From an uncultured Oscillospiraceae bacterium (GTDB taxonomy: Bacteria > Bacillota > Clostridia > Oscillospirales > Oscillospiraceae): a DNA stretch of 14,768 bases. The notes beneath the pieces were generated by a model. It was not told the DNA's origin, searched no databases, and was given only the letters and a program-made list of their open reading frames with translations. Made by a program: the position numbers and the translations under genes. Positions 1-6,506 of this stretch are shown here, piece after piece. Numbering within the stretch: the stretch's first letter is position 1; every line of letters starts with the position of its first letter. Location: assembly GCA_900752445.1 (NCBI GenBank), contig CAADVN010000177.1:1-14768 (forward strand). Reading direction: 5' to 3'.

Positions 1-261
1 AACATAACCCGCGAGCAGCTCGTGACCATGCTCTGGCGTCTGAACGGCTCCGAGACCGTGACCGGCAGCCTGACCGGCTTTCCCGACTACGACCAAGGCA
101 GTGACTGGGCGGGCAATGCGATGCTCTGGGCCACGGTCAACGGCATCATCGAGGGCGACGAGGCCAACGCCCTGAACCCGACGGCGGGCTGCACCCGCGC
201 CCAGGCCGCGGCGATGATCATGCGCTTCTGCGAGAACGTTGAGCTCTCGCCGACTGTGTGA
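1..261 (+). CDS. SLH-domain surface protein, C-terminal end (5' partial)
   Basis: The frame is open from the first base, so the gene begins outside the window; 86 codons are visible before the TGA at 259-261. The fragment holds the tail of one S-layer homology repeat (ITREQLVTMLWRLNG) and a complete last one. The last repeat shows the SLH pattern F-P-D-Y-D, S-x-W-A, AM-WA, NGII-G, LNP, then TRAQAAAMIMRF. SLH triplets anchor exported proteins to pyruvylated secondary cell-wall polymer, so the protein is probably on the cell surface with its functional part upstream. The C-terminal position of the repeats is common in clostridial SLH proteins. Nothing here tells what the rest of the protein does. 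Confidence 0.9.
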   Translation, partial: NITREQLVTMLWRLNGSETVTGSLTGFPDYDQGSDWAGNAMLWATVNGIIEGDEANALNPTAGCTRAQAAAMIMRFCENVELSPTV

Positions 262-294
262 TACTCCTCTATTTCTCAATACACACCAACGGGG

Positions 295-327
295 CCGGGA
301 GGGATAAAACCCTCCCGGTTCTGTTTT
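295..327 (+). terminator. Rho-independent terminator after the SLH gene
   Basis: A perfect 9-bp stem (CCGGGAGGG 295-303 with CCCTCCCGG 310-318, loop ATAAAA) is followed by TTCTGTTTT. It lies 34 nt after the SLH stop and just before the convergent stop at 329, so it may also limit minus-strand transcription, though the U-tract favours the plus direction. Confidence 0.85.
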
Positions 328-328
328 G

Positions 329-1411
329 TCAAAACAGGCGGAGCCTGATAAGCTCGTGTTCGGCGGCTTCACTCAGGCCGTCAAAATTGACATAGGAAAG
401 GTAGACGGACTCAAGTTCGTCGTGCAAGCTCTTGGCCTGAGCCAGACTGTTCATGGCCAAGTCGGTGAGCTCGGCGGAGAGCTTTGCCTCAGCGCGGAAC
501 TTTTTACGCGCAGTCCTGTCAGATGCGGCGTCCGGCAGGGAGTCAAGATGCAGGCAGCGGCAGCACTCGGGCAGTGCGGCCCCGTCTCCGCAGTCCGCGA
601 CGAAGCCCAGCCCGAGCTCGGGAATGGCCAGCGCCTCATTGCGCTCCGGCTCGAGCCAGTACGGGCAGAGCGTGACGTCAAGGCCCCTGGACACGGCCTC
701 CTCAGCCATTGCTTCGATGAAGACGGAGCCGAGCCCGAGCAGGTTTTCAAGCCTGTAGACCCGCGCGCAGAGCCCGGGCAGGGTCTCGGTGAGGAAGACG
801 CGGCCCATACAGCTCGCGCCGCCGAGGAATCGCTTCGTGATATGGCCGCGAGGCGTGGATCTCTTGGCTCTGGGCAGCTCACGCGCGGCCATGGCCTGCG
901 CACGTTTGACAGTGGCGGCGCGGTCCGCCTCGCCTGCATAGACGCCTGTGACTGAGGGAGAGGCACAGGCGGCGGCTCGGAGCAGGGAATAGGCCCGGGC
1001 ATAGCGTTTGCGATAGCTCAGGGTGAGGCGTTCGAGCTCGAGCGCGTGTTCACGCAGGCGTGGAGTGTCGCAGAACTGGCCCAGGTTCAGGTAATCGCCG
1101 CTGGCTCCGAAGCATTCCGGGTCCATAATGTGCGGAGCGGTGCCGTCGCAGTAGCCGAGGCCCAGCGCTGGCAGGTATACGCCGTCGAGCGATGCCGGGT
1201 CGCCGGAGCAGAGGATGTATTCGACCTCCATGCCGCAGCGTTCCGCGGCTTCGCCGATGCGCCGCATAAAGGTGGACTTGCCGCAGCCCGGCCCGCCCTT
1301 TATTACGCGCAGGAAGTCACCATCGCCGCGGCAAAAACCCTCATAGAGCGAGGAGAAGCCCTTTCCTGAGTTTGCGCCGAGAAACCAGCGCGAGTTTTGC
1401 AAATATTCCAT
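329..1411 (-). CDS. P-loop ATPase-like protein with duplicated module (PRK06851-like)
   Basis: This is a 360-residue protein. A clear Walker A motif, GGPGCGKST, lies at residues 39-47, after an FLGANSGKGF segment (10-19). The layout matches a clostridial family of unknown role that I recall as PRK06851-like; that name is from memory. The second half repeats the first: FLGGASCMG (195-203), then LENLLGLGSVF (221-231) where the P-loop should be, and IPELGLGF (263-270) matching LPALGLGY (80-87). The second copy has lost the lysine, so only the N-terminal site should bind nucleotide. The ATG is preceded by GGGG about 8 nt upstream. The gene stands alone and diverges from the HAD gene. The cellular role is unknown. 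Confidence 0.8.
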   Translation of the reverse strand: MEYLQNSRWFLGANSGKGFSSLYEGFCRGDGDFLRVIKGGPGCGKSTFMRRIGEAAERCGMEVEYILCSGDPASLDGVYLPALGLGYCDGTAPHIMDPECFGASGDYLNLGQFCDTPRLREHALELERLTLSYRKRYARAYSLLRAAACASPSVTGVYAGEADRAATVKRAQAMAARELPRAKRSTPRGHITKRFLGGASCMGRVFLTETLPGLCARVYRLENLLGLGSVFIEAMAEEAVSRGLDVTLCPYWLEPERNEALAIPELGLGFVADCGDGAALPECCRCLHLDSLPDAASDRTARKKFRAEAKLSAELTDLAMNSLAQAKSLHDELESVYLSYVNFDGLSEAAEHELIRLRLF

Positions 1412-1451
1412 GTTTCATACCCCTATATACCTTATGCCGCTCCCGGCGCGA

Positions 1452-1480
1452 TTGACAACGACTGGACGCAGGATTATAAT
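1452..1480 (+). promoter_or_regulatory. Consensus sigma-A promoter of the HAD gene
   Basis: TTGACA (1452-1457), a 17-nt spacer and TATAAT (1475-1480) match consensus exactly. Transcription should start near 1487, leaving a leader of about 15 nt before the GTG at 1502. The -10 lies inside the palindrome GGATTATAATCC (1471-1482), so the minus strand also reads TATAAT at 1478-1473. That copy could serve the divergent P-loop gene, although its -35 is weak. Confidence 0.9.
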
Positions 1481-1501
1481 CCACAGGACGGGGTGATATA
1501 T

Positions 1502-2140
1502 GTGTATAAAACCATACTTTTTGATTTTGACGGCACGGTCTTTGATACGGGCGAGGGCATTATGAAATGCGTGCAGTACGCGGCGGAGGCATTTGGCTAT
1601 CACGAGCCGGAGCTCGAGGCGCTGCGCTGTTTTGTCGGCCCGCCGCTTACCGAGACCTTTATGCGCCGCTACGGTGTGGACGTTGACACGGCAAAGCGGA
1701 TGACCGCAAAATACCGCGAGCGCTACTCAAAGGAAGGACTGATGGAGTGCTCCGTGTACGCCGGCGTGCCCGAGCTGGTGCGAAAGCTCCGCGCCGCGGG
1801 CAGGAAGTGCCTGATAGCCACAGGAAAGCCAACAAAGTTCACGGTGGACATACTCGAGCAGCACGGCCTCGGCGACCTGTTCGACGACGTGCTCGGCAGC
1901 GAGTTCGACGGCACACGTAGCCAGAAATGGGAGGTCATCTCGGAGCTGCTGAAGCGCCACGGCCCGGACGGCGCTGTGATGGTCGGTGACCGGGACAACG
2001 ATGTGAACGGCGCCAAGACCTGCGGCATCCCATGCATAGGCGTCAGCTGGGGCTACGCCGAACCAGGCGAGCTGCTTTCTGCCGGGGTGATATATCTTGT
2101 GGAGACGGTTGATGCCCTGAAAATTATCTTGATAGGATAA
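1502..2140 (+). CDS. HAD-superfamily hydrolase (phosphoglycolate phosphatase-like)
   Basis: This is a 212-residue protein of HAD subfamily IA, which hydrolyses small phosphate esters through an aspartyl-phosphate intermediate. Motif I is DFDGT (nucleophile Asp8, acid/base Asp10), followed by an alpha-helical cap with GPPLTETF as in Gph-like members. Motif II is IATGKP, and the metal-binding motif IV is GDRDND. All catalytic parts are present; the substrate cannot be told from sequence. I chose GTG 1502 because it places the nucleophile at residue 8. The SD-like GGGGTGAT (1490-1497) lies 4 nt before it, and the predicted transcript begins near 1487, which excludes the in-frame ATG at 1397. It is monocistronic or reads into dinB, since no terminator is visible between them. 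Confidence 0.88.
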   Translation: MYKTILFDFDGTVFDTGEGIMKCVQYAAEAFGYHEPELEALRCFVGPPLTETFMRRYGVDVDTAKRMTAKYRERYSKEGLMECSVYAGVPELVRKLRAAGRKCLIATGKPTKFTVDILEQHGLGDLFDDVLGSEFDGTRSQKWEVISELLKRHGPDGAVMVGDRDNDVNGAKTCGIPCIGVSWGYAEPGELLSAGVIYLVETVDALKIILIG

Positions 2141-2147
2141 AATGCAC

Positions 2148-2176
2148 TTGACTCTATCCGTGTAAGATAGTAATAT
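2148..2176 (+). promoter_or_regulatory. dinB promoter predicting a leaderless mRNA
   Basis: TTGACT (2148-2153), a 17-nt spacer and TAATAT (2171-2176) form a strong sigma-A promoter. Transcription is expected at 2183-2184, the A of the dinB ATG (2184). No Shine-Dalgarno sequence lies upstream of that ATG, which agrees with a leaderless transcript. Confidence 0.8.
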
Positions 2177-2194
2177 ATCTTATATGGATAGGGT
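2151..2194. promoter_or_regulatory. 44-bp dyad over the dinB promoter and start codon (putative operator)
   Basis: Two inverted repeats share one centre at 2172.5: CTATCC (2154-2159) with GGATAG (2186-2191), and TAAGATA (2163-2169) with TATCTTA (2176-2182). Counting the flanks, 16 of 19 positions per arm are complementary around a 6-nt core. The dyad covers part of the -35, the whole spacer, the -10 and the ATG. It does not look like the Firmicute LexA box (GAAC-N4-GTTC). The binding protein is unknown. Confidence 0.65.
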
Positions 2195-3419
2195 CATTTT
2201 ACATTCGGATATAAACGCATGTTATGCGAGCGTGGAGCTGCTGTTCAGGCCGGAGCTTCGGGGCAAGCCGGTGGCGGTAGGCGGCGATGTGGAAAAGCGC
2301 CACGGGATAATCCTGGCCAAGTCTGAGGAGGCCAAGAGAGCCGGGGTAAAGACGGGGATGGCGCTTTGGCAGGCTCGGGAGCTGTGTCCCGGGCTGGTGG
2401 TGCTGCCGCCGAGGTTTGACAGGTACATCCACTATTCGCGCGAGGTGCAGCGCATATATGCCGACTATACTGACCGGCGGGAGCCCTTCGGTATTGACGA
2501 GAGCTGGCTGGACATAACGGGCTGCCTGAACGCAGGCGATGGCGAGCGCTGCGCGAAGGAGATAAACCGTCGGGTGAAGCGGGAGCTGGGCCTGACGGTG
2601 AGCGTGGGCGTGTCCTGGAACAAGGTGTTTGCGAAGCTCGGCTCGGATTATAAGAAGCCGGACGCGGTGACGGTGATAAACCGGGAGAACTACAGGGACA
2701 TCGTGTGGCCCTTGCCGGTGGAGGAACTGCTGTATGTGGGGCGTTCGACGCGCGTGAAGCTGGCGGCGCTGGGGATAAGGACGATAGGCGAGCTTGCACG
2801 CTCGGATGCGAAGCTGCTGAAGCTGAGACTGGGCAAGATGGGCGAGATGCTGTATTGTTACGCGAACGGGCTGGACGACTCGCCGGTGCTGCGCGAGGGC
2901 GAATACCCGCCGGCCAAGAGCGTGGGCAATGGTACGACGACGCCCCGTGATATGCGGAGCATGGAGGACGCCCTGCCGGTGCTCGTGAGTCTGAGCGAGT
3001 GTGTGGGCACGCGGCTGAGAAAGCTGGGCCTGAAAGCCGGAGTGCTGACGCTGGAACTGAGGAGCACAGAGCTGAGCTGGATAAGCCACAGGCGCAGGCT
3101 GCAAAGGCATACGGACTGTGACCGGGAGCTGTTGTACACAGCCCTGGACCTACTGCAAGAGGCGCACGAGTGGCCGGCTCCGCTCCGCAGCCTGGCCCTG
3201 CGCGCTGAGGAGCTGCTGCCCGCCGCAACTCCGGAGCAGATGGATGTATTTACCGACTACGTGTCGCTGGACAAGCAGCGCCGCCTGGACAGAGCCGTGG
3301 ACAGGCTGCGCGAGCGCTACGGGCTGGATACCGTCCGGCGCGGAGCCGTGTTTGCCGACCCGACTATGGCCGTGCCGCCGGCGCAGGAGGAATTTTCGTT
3401 CGTGCGGAAACTGAGTTGA
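2184..3419 (+). CDS. dinB: DNA polymerase IV (Y-family translesion polymerase)
   Basis: This is a 411-residue Y-family polymerase, which copies past damaged template bases with low fidelity. The palm shows the first metal-binding Asp9 in HSDINACYASVE and the catalytic Asp105-Glu106 in GIDESWLD. The steric-gate position, by alignment with E. coli DinB Phe13, is Tyr14. SVGVSWNKVFAKLGSDYKKP (the conserved DinB region) and the helix-hairpin-helix IRTIGEL follow. The little-finger domain fills the C-terminal third. The tail QEEFSF could be a weak beta-clamp-binding motif; this is inference. The ATG at 2184 gives the family's usual N-terminus and has no Shine-Dalgarno sequence. The gene probably has its own control through the dyad over its promoter rather than a LexA box. 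Confidence 0.95.
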   Translation: MDRVILHSDINACYASVELLFRPELRGKPVAVGGDVEKRHGIILAKSEEAKRAGVKTGMALWQARELCPGLVVLPPRFDRYIHYSREVQRIYADYTDRREPFGIDESWLDITGCLNAGDGERCAKEINRRVKRELGLTVSVGVSWNKVFAKLGSDYKKPDAVTVINRENYRDIVWPLPVEELLYVGRSTRVKLAALGIRTIGELARSDAKLLKLRLGKMGEMLYCYANGLDDSPVLREGEYPPAKSVGNGTTTPRDMRSMEDALPVLVSLSECVGTRLRKLGLKAGVLTLELRSTELSWISHRRRLQRHTDCDRELLYTALDLLQEAHEWPAPLRSLALRAEELLPAATPEQMDVFTDYVSLDKQRRLDRAVDRLRERYGLDTVRRGAVFADPTMAVPPAQEEFSFVRKLS

Positions 3420-3447
3420 CAAAGGCTGAGGGACGTGGTAGTATAAT
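3416..3447 (+). promoter_or_regulatory. Promoter of the SPFH-RHH operon
   Basis: TTGACA (3416-3421) overlaps the dinB stop codon. The best -10, TATAAT (3442-3447), is 20 nt away; TAGTAT (3439-3444) gives the normal 17-nt spacing. Either choice places the start site inside the twin palindromes, as expected for a repressed promoter. Confidence 0.7.
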
Positions 3448-3465
3448 GATATCATTATGATATCA
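3443..3465. promoter_or_regulatory. Twin TGATATCA palindromes, putative RHH operator
   Basis: The 8-bp palindrome TGATATCA occurs at 3447-3454 and again at 3458-3465, centres 11 bp apart (one helical turn). Together they form a perfect 19-bp dyad, with a second nested 16-bp palindrome at 3443-3458. They overlap the -10 and the predicted start site. The Arc-like RHH protein encoded downstream is the natural candidate ligand, because Arc dimers bind half-sites about 11 bp apart. Binding itself is inferred. Confidence 0.6.
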
Positions 3466-3477
3466 AAGGAGAAAGAC

Positions 3478-4494
3478 ATGAAAAACACAGAAATAGAGGA
3501 GCGGGTGCTACAGCCCGCAAACGGGATACCGGTTCTCATACTTGAGCTGGTGCTGATAGTCGTATCCGTGCTGCTGATGATAGGCGGCGTGGTGCTGCTG
3601 AGCTGGAGCCCGCTGTTCGGGCTGCTGGCGATAGTGGTCGGGCCGATACTGCTGATAGCGGACTGCATCTGCTTTGCTGGGCTCAAGTCGGTGAGGCCGA
3701 ACGAGGCGCTGGTGCTGACGCTCTTCGGCAGTTACCACGGCACGGTTAAGGAGCCTGGCTTCTATTTCGTGAACCCCTTCTGTTCGGCGGTCAGCCCGGC
3801 CTACGACAAAGCTGCGGCAGAGGCGATGAGGAAGGCGAAGGAGGCCGACTCGCACAACTCGGGCTCGACGCCCGTGGCGGTGTCGGCGAGAAAGCGCGTG
3901 TCGCTCAAGACGATGACGCTGGACAACGGCCGGCAGAAGGTGAACGACGTGCTGGGCAACCCCATCATCATCGGCGCGGTTGTCATCTGGCGCGTTGTGG
4001 ACCCGACGCGGGCGGTGTTCTGCGTGGAGGACTATCCGTCCTTCCTCTCAATTCAGACGGACTCGACGATACGCAACATCGCACGGCTGTATCCGTATGA
4101 CATCTTCGATGAAGAGGAGGATGTTACGGCGAGTGAGAAGTCGCTGCGCGGCAGCTCGCTGGAGATAGCGGAGAGCATGAAGTCGGAGCTGCAGAAGAGG
4201 GTGGAGGACGCCGGCATCGTGGTGGAGGAGGTGCGTATAACGCATCTGGCCTACGCGGAGGAGATAGCGGCGGCGATGCTTCAGCGCCAGCAGGCGTCGG
4301 CGATAATCGCTGCGCGGCAGAAGATAGTAGACGGAGCTGTCGGCATGGTGAAGATGGCCATTGACAAGCTCGGCGAGGACGAGATAGTCGTGCTCGACGA
4401 GGAGCGCAAGGCTGCCATGGTGTCGAATCTGCTGGTCGTACTCTGCGGCAACCGCGACGCCCAGCCCGTTGTGAACAGCGGGTCGATATACTGA
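3478..4494 (+). CDS. SPFH/band-7 domain membrane protein
   Basis: This is a 338-residue protein. Two hydrophobic segments (about residues 17-38 and 42-66) anchor it, followed by the SPFH/band-7 region from LKSVRPNEALVLTLFG through VRITHLAYAEEIAAAMLQRQQA. The VRPNEA opening and the A-E-I-x-x-A-M-L-Q-R-Q-Q-A helix are typical of the stomatin/prohibitin fold. SPFH proteins form large membrane assemblies that organise lipid domains or support proteases; no enzymatic activity is expected. ATG 3478 was chosen over the in-frame ATG 3457 because AAAGGAG (3465-3471) lies 6 nt upstream and 3457 falls inside the operator. The stop overlaps the next start (TGATG), which couples its translation to the RHH gene. 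Confidence 0.87.
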   Translation: MKNTEIEERVLQPANGIPVLILELVLIVVSVLLMIGGVVLLSWSPLFGLLAIVVGPILLIADCICFAGLKSVRPNEALVLTLFGSYHGTVKEPGFYFVNPFCSAVSPAYDKAAAEAMRKAKEADSHNSGSTPVAVSARKRVSLKTMTLDNGRQKVNDVLGNPIIIGAVVIWRVVDPTRAVFCVEDYPSFLSIQTDSTIRNIARLYPYDIFDEEEDVTASEKSLRGSSLEIAESMKSELQKRVEDAGIVVEEVRITHLAYAEEIAAAMLQRQQASAIIAARQKIVDGAVGMVKMAIDKLGEDEIVVLDEERKAAMVSNLLVVLCGNRDAQPVVNSGSIY

Positions 4495-4754
4495 TGGCCG
4501 CGCCGAGGACGCCGGAGCAGCGCGAGCTGGAGCTGAGGGAAAGGCTCGAGCGTATCGAGGCGCTCGAACGTGAGATAAAGGAGCGCGAGCGCGCGGTGAA
4601 GGCCCGGGAGGGCGCAAAGAAGCAGCTTGTGCTCCGCCTCGCCCCGAGCCTTTGGGACGAGATAGCGGCCTGGGCGGAGGAGGATTTCCGCTCGATAAAC
4701 AGCCAGATAGAATATCTCCTGACGCGCGCGGTGAAGGAGCGAAAGGGCAAATGA
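4494..4754 (+). CDS. Arc-family ribbon-helix-helix DNA-binding protein
   Basis: This is an 86-residue protein. Residues 8-40 are a Glu/Arg-rich helix, probably coiled coil. Residues 43-83 align by eye with phage P22 Arc: the strand QLVLR (44-48) matches QFNLR, and RSINSQIEY (66-74) matches RSVNSEIYQ. The Arc base-contacting residues Gln9 and Arg13 correspond to Gln44 and Arg48, both kept, while Asn11 is replaced by Val46. It should dimerise and bind DNA. It shares one base with the SPFH gene, so the two are co-expressed, and the twin palindromes at the operon promoter suit an RHH protein. It is probably the operon's repressor. Clostridial SPFH genes are, as I recall, often paired with such a protein. 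Confidence 0.85.
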   Translation: MAAPRTPEQRELELRERLERIEALEREIKERERAVKAREGAKKQLVLRLAPSLWDEIAAWAEEDFRSINSQIEYLLTRAVKERKGK

Positions 4755-4755
4755 A

Positions 4756-4785
4756 ATGGGCAGGCTCAAAGCCTGCCCATCTTTT
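4756..4785 (+). terminator. Rho-independent terminator of the SPFH-RHH operon
   Basis: An 11-bp perfect stem (4756-4766 with 4770-4780, loop CAA) is followed by CTTTT. It starts 2 nt after the RHH stop codon and lies between two convergent operons, so it may work weakly in the other direction too, where the sequence after the stem is only moderately T-rich. Confidence 0.9.
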
Positions 4786-4797
4786 ATCCCGTGCCTT

Positions 4798-5580
4798 TCA
4801 GCTGCGGGCGTTTTTGTCCGCCAGAGCGGCCATAAAGCCGAAGGTGAGGCGCTCGTGCGTCTTGCCAATGCTGATGCACTTGTCAACGAATTCGTTGGAC
4901 TTTTCAATGTTGCCGGTGCAGAAGTAGTAGTTCGAGACAGCGTAGGTCACGCACATGAGGTCCATGCTGCCGGAGTGGACGCGCGGGTCGGCGTAGACCT
5001 GCTCGGGCGTTACGATGCCCTTGTACATGGAGCAGTTGAGCATGTAGCCGTAATCGCCCTCGTAGCACTCGGCGCCTTCGGGTACGCACTTGAGCAGCTC
5101 GTCTGCGTCGGCCTTGCGGCCAAGGCGGGTGAGGCAGCGCCAGCGCCAGTCGAGGGCGGCGCAGCAGTCGCGCGGGTCCTGGTCCTTCAGCAGCTCATAG
5201 CAGCGGTACATGGCCTTCTCCGCCTGTGCGTAGTGGCCCAGCATGTAATAGGAGACGCCCAGGTGATACCACGGGTCCCAGCTCTCGGGCTTGATGCGAG
5301 AGGCGATGATAAAATCGGCAACAGCCTCGGCAAAGGCGAGCACGCTCATGTGGCGGTGTCCGCGCATGCAGTAAATGTCGGCGTTGAAGGGCTCGATGGC
5401 GAGGGCGCGGGAGTATGCGTCGATGGCCTCGTGCATGAACAGCCCGGCGTTGAGCAGCTTTGCACGCTCGAGCCAGAGCTGCACGTCATCAGGCGACGCT
5501 TTGAGCTTTTCGTCGATCTCGGCTATGCCCTCGGGATAGGGGCCTGTCGGGTCCTTCACTGTGATCTTTTCCTGTGCCAT
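4798..5580 (-). CDS. TPR-repeat protein (second of a tandem paralogous pair)
   Basis: This is a 260-residue protein with no signal peptide or membrane segment, so probably cytosolic. Residues 30-130 carry tetratricopeptide-like helices: WLERAKLLNAGLFMHEAIDAY, ALAIEPFNADIY, then WDPWYHLGVSYYMLGHYAQA, with the W-G-Y-A spacing of TPRs. The C-terminal half has MYKGIVTPEQ, SNYYFCTGNIEKSNE and a final AALADKNAR. This region also occurs in the upstream gene (MYKGILSPEE, SNYYYYNGEVAKSNE, AAKVDKTLR), so the two are clear paralogs. The start is well set by AAAGGAG 7 nt upstream. TPRs mediate protein-protein contacts; the partner is unknown. It follows its paralog by 20 nt in one operon. Confidence 0.75.
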   Translation of the reverse strand: MAQEKITVKDPTGPYPEGIAEIDEKLKASPDDVQLWLERAKLLNAGLFMHEAIDAYSRALAIEPFNADIYCMRGHRHMSVLAFAEAVADFIIASRIKPESWDPWYHLGVSYYMLGHYAQAEKAMYRCYELLKDQDPRDCCAALDWRWRCLTRLGRKADADELLKCVPEGAECYEGDYGYMLNCSMYKGIVTPEQVYADPRVHSGSMDLMCVTYAVSNYYFCTGNIEKSNEFVDKCISIGKTHERLTFGFMAALADKNARS

Positions 5581-5600
5581 GTTTTTGCTCCTTTCAAAAT

Positions 5601-6413
5601 TCAGTTTACACGTATACCGCTGCGAAGCGTCTTATCCACCTTCGCGGCCAGATAGCCGAAGGCGAAATAGTAGTCGTTTTCGTCCCCGGCCTTGATTATC
5701 ATGTCTAGTATCTCATTGGATTTTGCGACCTCGCCGTTGTAATAGTAGTAGTTCGACAGGCCGAAACCCATGGTTATGAGCTGAAGCGCGTCCAGGCTTG
5801 CCGGGTCCTCGGGCAGGACCTCCTCGGGCGAGAGTATGCCCTTGTACATCAGCAGGCGGCGGAAGTAAGCGGTATTCGGGCCGGGGTCAAAGTCCTCGTG
5901 TATATATTCGAGGATCTTTTCTGCGGCGTCGCGGTCGCCGAGACGAAGCTCAGTCATGTAGTACCAGTCACAGACGGCGATCAGCTCGTCCTCGCGGACG
6001 GAGAGCTCCAGGCAGCGCTGGTAGGCCTTCGCCGCCTTCGCGTACTGCCCGAGCAGGAAATGCGACAGGCCGAGGTGGTACCAGACGTCCCAGTTTTCGG
6101 GTATGAGGCGCGACGCGATGACAAAGCCGGCGCAGGCGTCCTCAAAGCGCCATTGCGAGAGCATGCGGTGCGCCCAGTGCCTGTAGAGCATGCCGTTAAA
6201 GGGCTCGAGCGCAATTGCCCGCGCAAAGCACTCCCCGGCCTCGCGGAAGAGGGAGGCCCCGGCCAGGCAGAGACCCTTTTGTAGCCAGAGCCCGGCGCTT
6301 TCGGGCTGGCTCTCAAGCCTGCAGTTGATGGCATTGAGCTCCTCATCGGGCACGTACTCTATGCGCTCCCAGCTGCTCACTGCCTGCGATTTTACAAGAG
6401 TGCGTTCGATCAT
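5601..6413 (-). CDS. TPR-repeat protein (first of a tandem paralogous pair)
   Basis: This is a 270-residue soluble protein. TPR-like helices run through residues 40-140, with LFREAGECFARAIALEPFN and NWDVWYHLGLSHFLLGQYAKA as the best copies. It matches the downstream gene along its whole length, strongest in the TPR block and in the C-terminal SNYYYY-x-GEVAKSNE segment, so the pair arose by tandem duplication. AAGGGGGAT sits just before the ATG. A sigma-A promoter at 6473-6445 gives a leader of about 25 nt and should drive both genes. The family is unnamed to me; an adaptor or scaffold role is only a guess from the TPR fold. Confidence 0.75.
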   Translation of the reverse strand: MIERTLVKSQAVSSWERIEYVPDEELNAINCRLESQPESAGLWLQKGLCLAGASLFREAGECFARAIALEPFNGMLYRHWAHRMLSQWRFEDACAGFVIASRLIPENWDVWYHLGLSHFLLGQYAKAAKAYQRCLELSVREDELIAVCDWYYMTELRLGDRDAAEKILEYIHEDFDPGPNTAYFRRLLMYKGILSPEEVLPEDPASLDALQLITMGFGLSNYYYYNGEVAKSNEILDMIIKAGDENDYYFAFGYLAAKVDKTLRSGIRVN

Positions 6414-6444
6414 TGCAAATCCCCCTTAGAGTTTGTCACAATAA

Positions 6445-6473
6445 ATGATATTTAGCCCCGGAACCAAAGTCAA
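6445..6473 (-). promoter_or_regulatory. Sigma-A promoter of the TPR operon
   Basis: On the minus strand, TTGACT (6473-6468), a 17-nt spacer and TATCAT (6450-6445). The predicted start is near 6438, 25 nt before the ATG. Confidence 0.8.
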
Positions 6474-6506
6474 GCGGCCCGGAGGAAGTCCTGTAAAATG
6501 CGCACC

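Noticed and set aside
321..337. Short palindrome CTGTTTT-gtc-AAAACAG at the P-loop gene stop
   Set aside because: It overlaps the stop codon and U-tract of the neighbouring terminator; AT-rich and short, with no separate role needed.
326..955. Long plus-strand open frames over the P-loop gene, and similar ones over dinB (2199-3110 minus) and the TPR gene (4756-5655 plus)
   Set aside because: They lie opposite clear genes, have low-complexity Arg/Ala/Pro-rich translations, lack ribosome-binding sites, and arise from high GC.
1397..1501. In-frame ATG at 1397 as the HAD start
   Set aside because: It would lie upstream of the perfect promoter and add 35 residues before the conserved N-terminus; GTG 1502 has the ribosome-binding sequence.
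2141..2200. LexA box at dinB
   Set aside because: No GAAC-N4-GTTC-like sequence; the dyad present has a different sequence and size.
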